From assembly GCA_964058805.1 (NCBI GenBank), contig CAXKVV010000213.1, positions 1-31,981 of the forward strand: DNA of 31,981 nucleotides. Direction: 5' to 3'. Shown piece by piece: positions 1 through 9,255 of this stretch. Position numbers and translations under genes: made by a program. The number at the start of each line of letters is the position of its first letter. Position 1 is the first letter of the stretch. A model generated the notes under the pieces. It did not search any database. It was not told where the DNA came from and saw only the letters and a list, made by a program, of their open reading frames with translations. Source of the stretch: Schoenoplectus triqueter (lineage: Eukaryota > Streptophyta > Magnoliopsida > Poales > Cyperaceae).

Positions 1-1061
1 TAGTTCAATTTTGAAAACTTTATCAAATATCATCATTCTATTAAAACTCAGTAGAGAAAGAGCTTAAAATCCTATACATTGATTACTTTTTCTTTGTTAA
101 ATGCAAAATAATCAGTTCATAACTTCATATTCTAAAGAACCCAACATTTTCTCCATGTTATTAAGAAATACATTGCACATCGTGCGTAGAAGATCAAGTT
201 CTTTTTTCCACTTCGTGCACACAGCATCTTTAATTTAGTGTAGACTGTAGACGAACAGGTCACACCTAACAGCCGCATGCTCTGGACCGGGACTAGACCA
301 AACCGGCTTTGGTAAAAAAGAACCATGCTAAGACCAATCTGCACACATAATACAACAGATGGATAATGGATTCAAAATTCTGCATTTGATATATTATTTC
401 CATGACACATCAATATAAAAAGATTCTTTCACTTCATTTTTGATGGTTGATCGGCAATAGTAATGTTGATCCAACGGGTGATCAGTCATTCGTAGATTTC
501 AAATTTTAGTTTTATCACTCTTATTATTAATAATATAATTAATATAATTATTTTATACAAATGAAACTGATTTCGTGAACTACTTTATATGTGGATAAGG
601 GGATCAGAATATGCTGTCATAGTTGAGCTATAATAGTTTACTACCATAAAATCTGGACGGCCCATCTTCAAATTAACGGCTCAAATTTATTTTTTACTTG
701 TGGAATACTTCATAAATCAAATAAGTGCAAGGTTCAAATTACAAAGTTGAAAAAAAAATGTATGCCTCTCACCTGATGGCACCTGACTTGTGAAAAGCGC
801 TGGTCTCATCCCTTATTCTCTCTCTCCCTATTTGCGATAACAGAGAAAAACAAAATAACAAATAAAAAATGAAACAGGAAAATAAGAAAAAACGGAAAGA
901 ATTGGGAGAGAAACAAAAAGAAAGTAAGAAAAATGAAAGAGGTGATGTGTCTCTCTGCTTCAACTTCGACCTCTGCCATCGAGACAGGAAGACAAGGTCG
1001 TACCAAACCATCATCATGCACGCACCTAGTCACACGCGTCATACATATTCCTCACCTCGAC
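1..1061. other. Non-coding flank, no gene recognised
   Basis: No recognisable protein similarity is seen on either strand. A 70-codon minus-strand reading frame at 132-344 has no recognisable motif. The stretch from about 835 to 950 is A/G-rich on the plus strand (pyrimidine-rich on the minus strand) and produces meaningless Lys- or Phe-rich frames. The last 8 bases (1054-1061) are the left target-site duplication of the hAT element that follows. Confidence 0.6.
1054..1061. repeat. Left 8-bp target-site duplication of the 311-bp hAT element
   Basis: ACCTCGAC directly precedes the left terminal inverted repeat and is repeated exactly after the right one. Confidence 0.88.
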
Positions 1062-1372
1062 TAAAGGTGGCAGAACCCGACCCGACCCGACAAACCCGTC
1101 CGACCTGTCCGGATCTGAATCCGATCCGACCCGATTTTTAAGAAAGTCAAACTGACCCGATTCGATCCGAATCCGACCTGACCCGAGATCAAATGGCCTT
1201 CAATCCAATCGAAATCTATCAACGATCTGAAAAAACACAACATGTAAATTCACCCGACCCGACCCGACCCGGCCCGACCCGATCCGATTTCTTTCAGAAA
1301 ATCAAACTGACCCGACCCGCCCGACTCAAACCCGAACCCGACCCGACCCGACCCGCCCGATTGCCACCTCTA
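1062..1372. mobile_element. Non-autonomous hAT element, 311 bp
   Basis: The element starts TAAAGGTGGCA (1062-1072) and ends TGCCACCTCTA (1362-1372), giving 11-bp terminal inverted repeats with one mismatch. It is flanked by a perfect 8-bp target duplication, ACCTCGAC, at 1054-1061 and 1373-1380. An 8-bp duplication and a TA(A/G)(A/G)GGTGGCA-like end are hallmarks of hAT transposons. The interior is almost entirely short repeats of ACCCG/CCGACC type plus an internal direct repeat (the AGAAA..TCAAACTGACCCGA block near 1141-1162 and again near 1294-1314). No transposase is encoded, so it must have moved by a transposase supplied elsewhere. The proline- and arginine-rich reading frames across it are products of the repeat, not genes. 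Confidence 0.88.
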
Positions 1373-1380
1373 ACCTCGAC
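1373..1380. repeat. Right 8-bp target-site duplication of the 311-bp hAT element
   Basis: ACCTCGAC directly follows the right terminal inverted repeat and is identical to 1054-1061. Confidence 0.88.
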
Positions 1381-2684
1381 CTTACATCAAGGGCAGGACC
1401 CTAGGCGACGCTGCAGCAGAGCTTCGCCTCCGACTCAAATAGCGGTTGGACCTCACTCGAATCTTTAGTCTCATTCTTGTTGTTGTGTCAAATCATTTGT
1501 TGGTATCATATAAAAAACTTAATTTCAAAATTAAATCAAGTTTAACTTAAAATAAAAATCAAAACAAAGAGAAAATAAATAATAAAAATAATAAAAATAA
1601 GACTCTTATTCACCAAAACAACTTTCAAAATTCAATAAGGTTCAAACAAAAATAAATTTAAATGACATTAAATAAAACTAAATATATAAATAAGAGAAAA
1701 ATAAAAGATAAAAACAAAAGAATAAAAGAAACGAAATATTTCATCCCTTTCATCAAATAAAAATTTAATTTCAAAATTAAATCAAATTCAATCCGAAATG
1801 AAAGTTGATCATTCATCTTGATATTTAAATTAGTAAGGAACCTTAATATTTTGTATCTTGAAAATTATTCATGTCTCTGTATGGATCATCAATACTCTGA
1901 ATGCCTAAATTAATGAATTAGTTCAATGCTTCAGATTCATAATTTAGAGCATCAGTAAGATGATTAATAAATTAAATTCCTCATTTTTTGATGTACCAAT
2001 CTCAACATTAAGGTGTCATATCGCTTCAGGTTTAAATTTGAGTGTTTGGATATGTTGTGTTGTCTTTAAAATAAAAGTCACTCATAAATTCATGAATTAA
2101 CATAATGCTTCAGAGTTATAACCTAGAAAATTAGTTAAGATAATCAAATCTTCTCTATCTTTCTGATTCATCGGACCTTGATACTGACCGAGCAGAGTAC
2201 TTGCGTTCACATGTCATGTCTTGGGAAATTCATCTCAATCTTGATATTTGAGTTGATAAGGAGGCTTAACTCAATGTCACATGATCTGAGCTGCTATTAG
2301 TTGAGTCTCATGGTTTAACTTGCAATAAATCAAAACTCATGATAAGGAGTCTTAACTCAATATCACATGATTTGAGTTGCTATTAACCGAGACTCATGGT
2401 CAAGCCTATCATTAATTAAGACTCGTGATCTGAACTGCCGGTAATTAGAATTCATAAGGTGTAGACTATTTTTAAAAATCCTCTTATCTTCTCTATCACT
2501 ATTCTCTACAACCACTTAAATTACTTAACTACTTTATTTTTTTCTTTATCAGAGGTTCCTCGAGTTCATAAACTAGAGTAATTAACAAGGGGTTTGCGTC
2601 CATTAGAATCTTAAAAACTTTAGAATCACTAAAAAGTCTTTAAATATGTATCTTAAGTCCATAAATATCGTTTGATGTACGTTT
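1381..2684. other. AT-rich non-coding DNA with degenerate repeats
   Basis: No coding sequence is recognised. A 20-bp direct repeat (TAATTTCAAAATTAAATCAA) occurs at about 1520 and 1766. Similar blocks around 1905-1975 and 2090-2150 share 'AATGCTTCAGA'. An 86-bp tandem pair lies at 2255-2426. These suggest old, decayed repetitive DNA. Confidence 0.55.
2255..2426. repeat. 86-bp tandem duplication
   Basis: Two head-to-tail copies, 2255-2340 and 2341-2426, each start GATAAGGAG and share CTTAACTCAAT.TCACATGAT and TGAG.TGCTATTA. A decayed third partial copy (GATCTGAACTGCC) follows at 2427. The copies differ at scattered positions. Confidence 0.75.
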
Positions 2685-4960
2685 GGGGGTGATTATGTGT
2701 TATTCTTCTGCAACACTCGCTTTTTGAGTGAGGGAAACACACAAAAAATGTCAGACAACTCGCCCTCGGATCGTCAAAAATGCACGTTGAGGGTAAATCG
2801 ATCAAAAGTGTGCAAACCTAATGATTATGTGCTATCTTCGTTTAGCCCATGCTCAGATCGCCAAAAATGCCTTAAGCACAAACTTATCAAAAGTATGCAA
2901 ATTTAATGATTTTGTGTTGTTTTCATTCAGATAGCCCTCGGATCGCCAAAAAGCGGGGGACAAAATGATCAAAAGTACGCAAATTTGATGATACTATTAT
3001 GTTTTCAGTTCCTTGGATTATAAAAAATGCACCATGAAGAAAAAAGATAAAAAGTAAGCAAATCTAATGATTTTGTGCTGTTTTCGTCCGGTCCGCCCTC
3101 GGATCATTTTCGTCCAACTCGCCCTCGGATCATTTTCATCCGGCCCGCCCTCGGATCATTTTCCTCCGGCCCGCCCTCGGATTACCAAAAAGTGCTCTGA
3201 AGGGCAAAATGGTCAGAAGTACGCAAATTTAATGATTCTATTTTATTTTCATCTGACCCACCCTCAAATCGCCAAAAATACGCCCCCTGGGGAAAATGGT
3301 TAAAACTAAGCAAATCTAATGATTTTGTGCTGTATTCGTTTGGCTTGCTCTCGGATCGCCAAAAATACGCCCTGAAGGCAAAATAACTAAAAATATATAA
3401 AATCTAATGATTAAATGTTTTTCTCGTCCGGCCCACCCTCAAATCGCCAAAAAGTGCCCTGAAGGGAAAAATGATCAAAAGTACACAAATCTAATAATTT
3501 TGTTTCATTTTCGTCTAGCCCGCCCTGATTGTCAAAAATACGCCTCAAGGGAAAAAGGTCAAAAGTAAGCAAATCTAATGATTATGTGTTGTTTTCGTCT
3601 GACATGCCCACGAATCGTCAAAAATGCACTCTAAAGGCAAAACAGTAAAAAATATGTAAAATTTAATGATTTTGTGTTGTTCTCGTCCAATCCACCCTTG
3701 TATGATCAAAAATGAGCCTCAGAGGGCAAAATGGTCAAAACTATGCAAATTAAAGACTCTATGCTATTTTCGATCGGCCTGCCATCAGATCGTCAAAAAT
3801 ACACCTCGAGCGCAAAATGGTCAAAAGTAAGCTAGATCGCCATTGGATCGCCAAAAATCTAATGATTATGTTGCTTTCGTCCAGATCGCCAAAATGCATC
3901 CTAAGGGCAAATCGATCAAAAGTACATAAATCTAATGATTCTGTGTTATTTTCATCTGACCCGCCTTCAGATCACCAAAAATATGTCCTGAGGGTAAAAC
4001 ATTCAAAAGTACGCAAATTTAATGATTCTGTGTTGTTTTGGTCTAGCCTACCTTTGGATCGTCAAAAATGCGTCCTAAGGGAAAATTAGTCAATGTATGT
4101 AAATCTAATGATTATGTTCTATATTCGTCCAGCCCACCCTCAGATCGCCAAAATTGTGTTCTGACCGCAAAACGGTCAAAAGTACACAAATCTAATGATT
4201 TTATGTTGTTTTCATCCGGTCTGCCCTATGATCACCAAAAATGAACCCCGTGGGCAAAATAGTAAAAAAATACGCAAAATCTAATGATTCTGTGTGATTT
4301 TTGTCTGGCCAATAGTATGTAAATATAATTATTCTGTGTTGTTTTTGTCCGACCTGCCATCAAATCGTCAAAAATGCACCCCGAGGGCAAAACAATACAA
4401 TCCACCCTTAGATAGCCAAAAATGTGCTTGGAGGGCAAAACATTTGAAAATATGCAAATCCAATGATTCTATGCTATTTTCGTCTAACCCACCCTCAGAT
4501 CACCAAAATGCTTTCGGAGGGCAAAACAGTCAAAAGTATGCAAATATAATAATTTTGTGTTATCTTCGTCTACCCCGCCTTCGGATCGATAAAAATGTGA
4601 CCAAGGGAAAATTGTGTAAAAGTACGCAAAATATAATGATGTTGTGTTGTCTTCGTTCGGTTTTCCCTAACATTGCCAATAATGTGTCCGAGTGTAAAAC
4701 GGTCAAAATCTAATGATTTTGTGTTGTCTTTGTTCAATCCACCTATGGATCGCCAAAAATGCACCCCAAGGATCAAACATTCAAAAGTATACAAATCTAA
4801 TGATTCTTTTTTGTTTTCATCTGACCCGCTCTCGAATCGCTAAAAATGTGTTCCGAGAGCAATACGATAAAAAAATACACAAATCTAATGTATCTATATT
4901 GGTTTTGTCCAATCCATTCTTGAATCGCCAAAAATGTGCCCCGAAAATAAATCAGTAAAT
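2685..4960. repeat. Tandem array of an 87-bp unit, about 25 copies
   Basis: The phrase (A)ATCTAATGATT recurs at about 2821, 2906, 2988, 3067, 3232, 3319, 3407, 3494, 3578, 3666, 3752, 3862, 3935, 4022, 4108, 4195, 4284, 4463, 4548, 4636, 4713, 4800 and 4888, giving a modal spacing of 85-88 bp. Within each unit come, in order, a TTTCGTCCGG.CCGCCCTC block, GGATCGCCAAAAATG, a CCCCGAGGGCAAAA block and GGTCAAAAGTACGCAAAT. Copies are clearly diverged, with many changes at CpG sites, so this is an old array. Some units are partial or expanded (3067-3232 and 4284-4463). Because 87 is a multiple of 3, accidental reading frames of up to 139 codons run through several units; they show no domain and are not treated as genes. 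The array ends next to the 5S rRNA pseudogene. Confidence 0.9.
3081..3184. repeat. Four tandem 26-bp sub-repeats inside one array unit
   Basis: Units start at 3081, 3107, 3133 and 3159. Each runs TTTTC.TCC....CGCCCTCGGAT.A. This expands one 87-bp unit to about 165 bp and is a second, nested level of tandem duplication. Confidence 0.9.
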
Positions 4961-4961
4961 A

Positions 4962-5080
4962 AAGATACAATACAAGGACTTACTAGAAAAACACGAATCC
5001 TAATACTACTCATGTCCAAGCATACTTAACTACGGAGTTTTGATGAGACTTGATGGTTTAATACTAATATGATCACATCA
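4962..5080 (-). pseudogene. 5S rRNA pseudogene (full length, degraded)
   Basis: Read on the minus strand, these 119 bases align without gaps to the plant 5S rRNA consensus as I remember it. By hand count about 83 of 119 positions match. Well-kept blocks on the plus strand include ACAAGGACTT (4972-4981), AATCCTAATACTACTC (4996-5011), CCAAGCA (5016-5022), CTTAACTACGGAGTT (5025-5039) and TATGATCACA (5068-5077). About 27 of 36 differences are C-to-T or G-to-A, as expected of methylated, silenced rDNA. The internal pol III promoter boxes are damaged, so it should not be functional. The 3' end abuts the 87-bp array. Alternatives are a 5S-bearing Cassandra-type retrotransposon remnant or a retroposed 5S copy; no LTR partner was found. 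Confidence 0.82.
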
Positions 5081-5835
5081 ACATATTATCATATTATAAT
5101 TTTTATACATTTATTTTTTTTCATTTATCTATATTCATCAAAATTTACATGATTTTCATGTGGGGCCAGTACTTAATTTCATAGTTATATTCTTAACATA
5201 GGAGTTCCTTTTCCGAGAGTTTGGTTCAATCCTTTTTACTTCATCACCAAGTCTAAAGCCAAGCACAGAATTGTCTACACGATCTAATTGATTTTGACCG
5301 TTGACCACGACAAGGAGCTTTTTTTCCTATGATACTTTGTAAGGTTATCCATAATTTCATCACTGCCAATTATTCTCAGGCAATCAATTTTATACATATA
5401 ATAGTTAACAAATGTCTTCTGATAATCTTAGACATAATTTATAGAGGTAAAAAAATAATGAAACTAGAATGACTGACAAATTCTGAAAAAAAAAAGAGGA
5501 CAAAAGTTGCACTCTTTTCATTCATACATTCCTTCACAATTCAAAATTTCAACAACTCGAGTTCTCATTCACAAGAAATTAAAGCAGAAGAATGGAACAA
5601 AAACCCTCAAATGAATGCACATCTCACCACTGAATATACACCAAAGATGCTCCCCTTACAAATCGAATTGATCAATAAATTAACCCAAAGAACACAACAA
5701 TCAATACAAGTCTCATTCCATGACACATTAGGTAGATATCAATCGACAACAACCATCAATCGAACTGAATAACGCCAAGTTAACTTTAAAAAAAATTAGG
5801 AAAGACAGACAGAAAAAGCTACAAACCCAATTTTA
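5081..5835. other. Spacer and probable 3' UTR of the calmodulin-binding gene
   Basis: No coding sequence is recognised. The part next to 5835 is expected to hold the 3' UTR and polyadenylation site of the minus-strand gene. AATAAA on the minus strand occurs at 5832-5837, overlapping the stop codon, which is too early to be the main signal. A short A-run lies near 5488-5496. Confidence 0.5.
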
Positions 5836-7371
5836 TTACCTTCTTGTGCTTCCCTCCTCAGGTTTCTGCATGACAGTTTCAAACGCACCTACAAGAGCCA
5901 ACACCCTATTCTTCCTCTTCTCCATTAGCTTACTCTTTGTTTCTTCTATCACATCATTGCTAATTACTCCCTCGCTTCTGGTTGCAACCGCATCGGGCTT
6001 CCTAATAGCTGCATTTTCTTTCTTTGTCTCGGCAACTATGGTGCTAACCAGCATCTCCTCCACTTTAGGAGTCTCAGGTATAACTTCCTCTTTCTTCTCA
6101 TCAGTTTCTGTGGAAGTTGGATTTTCTACAACTTTGGGAATGTCGTTGATAGTATGGTTATCTTCTGCTTTGGGGATCTCCTCTGATATACCAGTCTCTT
6201 CTGCAATGGAAGTCTCCTCAATCTCTGTCTCAGGCTCAACTGCCGTCTTCTCTTCTTTGACCTTATCTTGTGTCTCAACCCCTTCTTTCTCTTCTGACTG
6301 CTCTGGTTGTTCGGGGTCTTTCAGCAATTCAGTAACTACCTCCTCAGGTCTCTTTGCCTCTTGTTCTTCAACAATCACCACATTCTCATTCTCCTGAGGC
6401 AATTCCTCAACCACATTTACTGGTTCAATTTCCAACGTCTCTTCTTCTTGCTTCTCACCAATCACCACATTCTCTATGTGTACTGGGTTTTCCTTCACCT
6501 CTTCCTCCATTTCACGTTGCTCTTCCCTGCACTCCTCGATGACTTCGACATTGTTTAGCTCCTTAGGGCTCTCCTTTGTCTCCTCCAACTTAATTTCCTG
6601 GTGGTTCTCTTCAATCAGATTTCCTTCAGTTGCCACTATAGAGTTCTCCATAACCTCTTCATGCACAAAATTTTCTTCAACTTTCTCAGCGTAACTTGTT
6701 TCTTGCGGCTCAACAGTTGATTGAACCATGGTTTGAGGAGCTTGGGCAGTTGACTCAACTGGGTCTGGCAAATTATCTTCAATAGAACAGATACTCATAG
6801 TATCTCTTTCTTTACTTTTTTTTACAACCCCTAATTTTTTTGGCACGCTATTACTTCTGGCAAAGCTCCTGCTTTCTTCAGTCTTACTCGGCAAGGTTGC
6901 CGGGCTTCTTGGCCTCACAGGCATGCTACTGCCACTGCCTTTACCAATATTGATAACGGCACCAGTACTAGCCTTTCTGTGTCTATCACTTCCAGTTTTC
7001 ATTGCATTTGTGGCTCTAGTCAAGATTCCTCTCAATGAAATTGAGCTTTTACTGGATGAAGACGGGTTCTTGTGGTGTTGTGAATTTATACCCACAGAAG
7101 AAGGGGGTAAAAATGGCGGTTTATCGATCGATTTCCTAGGGTGATGCGTGTTGGAGTTGCCATGGTGCAGAGTTGAGCTGACAGTGGGTCTGAGATATGA
7201 TTTGGATGGCTTGTCAGAGGTTGCAATGCAGCGGTCTGCGGAGCTTGGAGGACCTGGTGCACGGGGGGACCGCCCATGAGCGCTCTCTGGGGTGCAGGGA
7301 CGGCGAAGTGTCATGGGAGTGGTTGTGCGGCCAGTTGACTTCCCTGGGGTAGACATGGTGATATTCTGCAT
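5836..7371 (-). CDS. Plant calmodulin-binding domain protein, Glu-rich, 511 aa
   Basis: A single uninterrupted frame. Residues 1-190 are basic and rich in Ser, Pro and Arg (MSTPGKSTGRTTTP near the start). Residues about 195-455 are very acidic, rich in Glu with Val and Pro. The last 35 residues form a basic amphipathic helix, KRKNRVLALVGAFETVMQ (about 486-503), which matches the end of the plant calmodulin-binding domain family (PF07839; Arabidopsis relatives are called calmodulin-binding protein-related). By family, that helix binds calcium-loaded calmodulin; the exact cellular role is unknown. No signal peptide or membrane segment is seen. Translation may start at 7371 or, if the leader is spliced at the CAG at 7366-7368, at the second Met (7356), giving 506 aa. 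It ends with two tandem TAA stops. This is the only apparently intact host gene here. Confidence 0.85.
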   Translation of the reverse strand: MQNITMSTPGKSTGRTTTPMTLRRPCTPESAHGRSPRAPGPPSSADRCIATSDKPSKSYLRPTVSSTLHHGNSNTHHPRKSIDKPPFLPPSSVGINSQHHKNPSSSSKSSISLRGILTRATNAMKTGSDRHRKASTGAVINIGKGSGSSMPVRPRSPATLPSKTEESRSFARSNSVPKKLGVVKKSKERDTMSICSIEDNLPDPVESTAQAPQTMVQSTVEPQETSYAEKVEENFVHEEVMENSIVATEGNLIEENHQEIKLEETKESPKELNNVEVIEECREEQREMEEEVKENPVHIENVVIGEKQEEETLEIEPVNVVEELPQENENVVIVEEQEAKRPEEVVTELLKDPEQPEQSEEKEGVETQDKVKEEKTAVEPETEIEETSIAEETGISEEIPKAEDNHTINDIPKVVENPTSTETDEKKEEVIPETPKVEEMLVSTIVAETKKENAAIRKPDAVATRSEGVISNDVIEETKSKLMEKRKNRVLALVGAFETVMQKPEEGSTRR

Positions 7372-8564
7372 GCCTTATGTTTGTCAATAATTAAATTTTA
7401 ATCTATTATGGAGCAAATGACAAAGTATATTAATTACTAGAATGAATCATTTTTTCTTCAGGCGATTATAATTATATTCCATGTAATACAAAAATCGAAA
7501 TGTATTTATTCAAATGAACCAATTAATATAACTTGGCAATCATGTGTAGAGATGAATAATTTGCAACTAAATAATCAGCCCCTTAATTTTTTTTAACTTT
7601 TCAGTAAGAAATAAATTCATAAATGGGAAGAGATTTTTTTTCTTTACATATTATTGCAACTATTAGTGTCATTTTACAAAAGCAAATCATCAGCACATCA
7701 CCACCATTTAGACTCCTGATGATGTGCTAGTACTCATCTCATTTAGTACCTTTGACATGCTATCTAACGTATTAATTAACAGACTTGATTCCCTTCCATG
7801 AAAGCAATATTCTCAATGATTAATGAAAAGAGCACAAACGATTGTGAAAAGATTGAGTACGTTTCATTAATTAAACATGAAACAAATTATGTTCATGTAT
7901 ATTTTTGTTTTTTACAGAAGTCATCATAATTAGACGAGATCTTAGAAGTCAAAATAGTTGAACGTGTTATCCAGTATGCAAGGAAAAGGGTAAATTATAC
8001 TCTATGTTGTTACAAATTGGTGTTACAAAAATAAATATAAAACCTTTAAAAATCATCACAATGTAAAATGTTTTTTGACAATTTCATAAGACACCTTTGG
8101 GAGTTTTATTTTCAAATAAACTGGTAACAGATCCTGCATAATGAGCGGACAAAATAGATTGCCATTTGTTTTGAAAGAAACACACTATTATGTCTGAAAG
8201 TTAATATATTCACAATTCAAATAAAACATTTCTATATATTCTACCTTATGTTAATAAGATTGGGATAGATTCAGAAAAAGAAATGCATACTATTTACCCT
8301 CAATCTTATGAAAATTTAAGAGGAGGAACGCTTGAAATGAAGACAGGATAAAAAAAAAAGGGCCTTGCATTTGAATTCAAACCGATCATTTTTCTTCATG
8401 ACAGTTAACTTCCTCAGAAATAAAAGAAGTAAAATAACCCAGTCTTGTATGTTTCTATTTGGAAAAGTACAGAGCAACAAAAGCATTCCTTCCAAAACTA
8501 GGAAATTAAGAAACATAAATAGATAATAGAAGACACCAAAAAATAATCTAACTTTGGGACATAC
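7366..8564 (-). other. Predicted 5' UTR intron of the calmodulin-binding gene
   Basis: On the minus strand a consensus donor, AAG|GTATGT, sits at 8565/8564. A possible acceptor, GCATGCAG|AAT, sits at 7366/7365, just before the second Met of the coding frame. The 1.2 kb between is AT-rich, with no recognisable coding sequence or transposon end. The acceptor's pyrimidine tract is weak, so the exact 3' end is uncertain. Confidence 0.4.
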
Positions 8565-8725
8565 CTTAGATTTATCCAATTACTCCATAATTATGCGAGT
8601 CTCTTTGTTCCAAGCTTTTGTGTGATTGTACAGATAGAGGGGAAGAAGGCATGAAAGAGGAGAGAAATTTGTTTTGTCAATTTTACAAGGTGGCTGCCAC
8701 GCCTAGGAGACAAAGAGAGAAAGAA
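8565..8725 (-). other. Probable 5' UTR exon of the calmodulin-binding gene
   Basis: On the minus strand this stretch is pyrimidine-rich (TTTCTTTCTCTCTTTG, then CTCTCCTCTTTC), as plant leaders often are, and it ends in the AAG|GTATGT donor. The transcription start is not identifiable; no clear TATA box was found just upstream. This is inference from composition and the splice site. Confidence 0.35.
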
Positions 8726-9148
8726 AATTGAAAAACCAATTAAAAAATCGCGTAAAAACAGAGGCGATACAACCTGAAGATTATTAAATTAGAGGAAACT
8801 GAATAATCTCTGTAATAAAATTTGGTGGAAATGGACTGTGTCAATTGCTGAGGTGGTTGGAATTCATCCCCTGAAACGATTTGGTGCACTAATATTAGCA
8901 CAACATGGCACCAGTTTGAGGATTTGGAATTTCCATGAATGAGATCAATCCAACTATTTCTGCTTTTGGCAACTATTGTTCGTTGTTTTGGTAATTGGGT
9001 TAATTTATTGTTACTTTGTTGTTTCAATTAGTACTTATGGAAGTGGCTGGCTTAATTTATTGGGTTAACTTTTATTTTTATTTTTTTTAGATGCATGTTT
9101 TACTTGTGGTAGATTATTGTGGCACACTATGTATGAAGGGTTAATAAA
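8726..9148. other. Non-coding; probable promoter side of the calmodulin-binding gene
   Basis: AT-rich with no recognised gene. By position it should contain the minus-strand promoter, but no motif is convincing. Confidence 0.4.
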
Positions 9149-9255
9149 CTAAAAATGATATTTTATTATACACAATAACAACAACAAAGTCTTTAATCCC
9201 AAATAAATTAGATTAAGCTAGAAATGAAACACAATCTAAAAGTGATATTTTATTA
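9149..9255. mobile_element. Short retroposed repeat (SINE/LINE-tail-like) with 20-bp target duplication
   Basis: A 20-bp direct repeat, CTAAAA.TGATATTTTATTA, flanks the insert at 9149-9168 and 9236-9255 with 19 of 20 matches. The 67-bp insert carries ACAACAACAAAG, then CTTTAATCCCAAATAAATTA, then GCTAGAAATGAAAC. This string recalls a short interspersed sequence common in plant genomes, which I cannot name with certainty. Long target duplications fit target-primed reverse transcription. It is probably a 5'-truncated copy. Confidence 0.6.

Noticed and set aside
869..1468. Pro/Arg-rich open frames of about 90 codons on the plus strand
   Set aside because: They are read from a purine tract and from the CCCGA repeats of the hAT element; no start context, domain or codon pattern supports a gene.
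2685..4960. CRISPR-like or coding interpretation of the regular repeats
   Set aside because: There are no unique spacers: the whole 87-bp unit is repeated and diverged, as in a plant satellite.
5846..6397. 183-codon plus-strand frame
   Set aside because: Antisense of the Glu-rich part of the calmodulin-binding gene; Glu codons read backwards give Ser, Phe and Leu, so it is a shadow.
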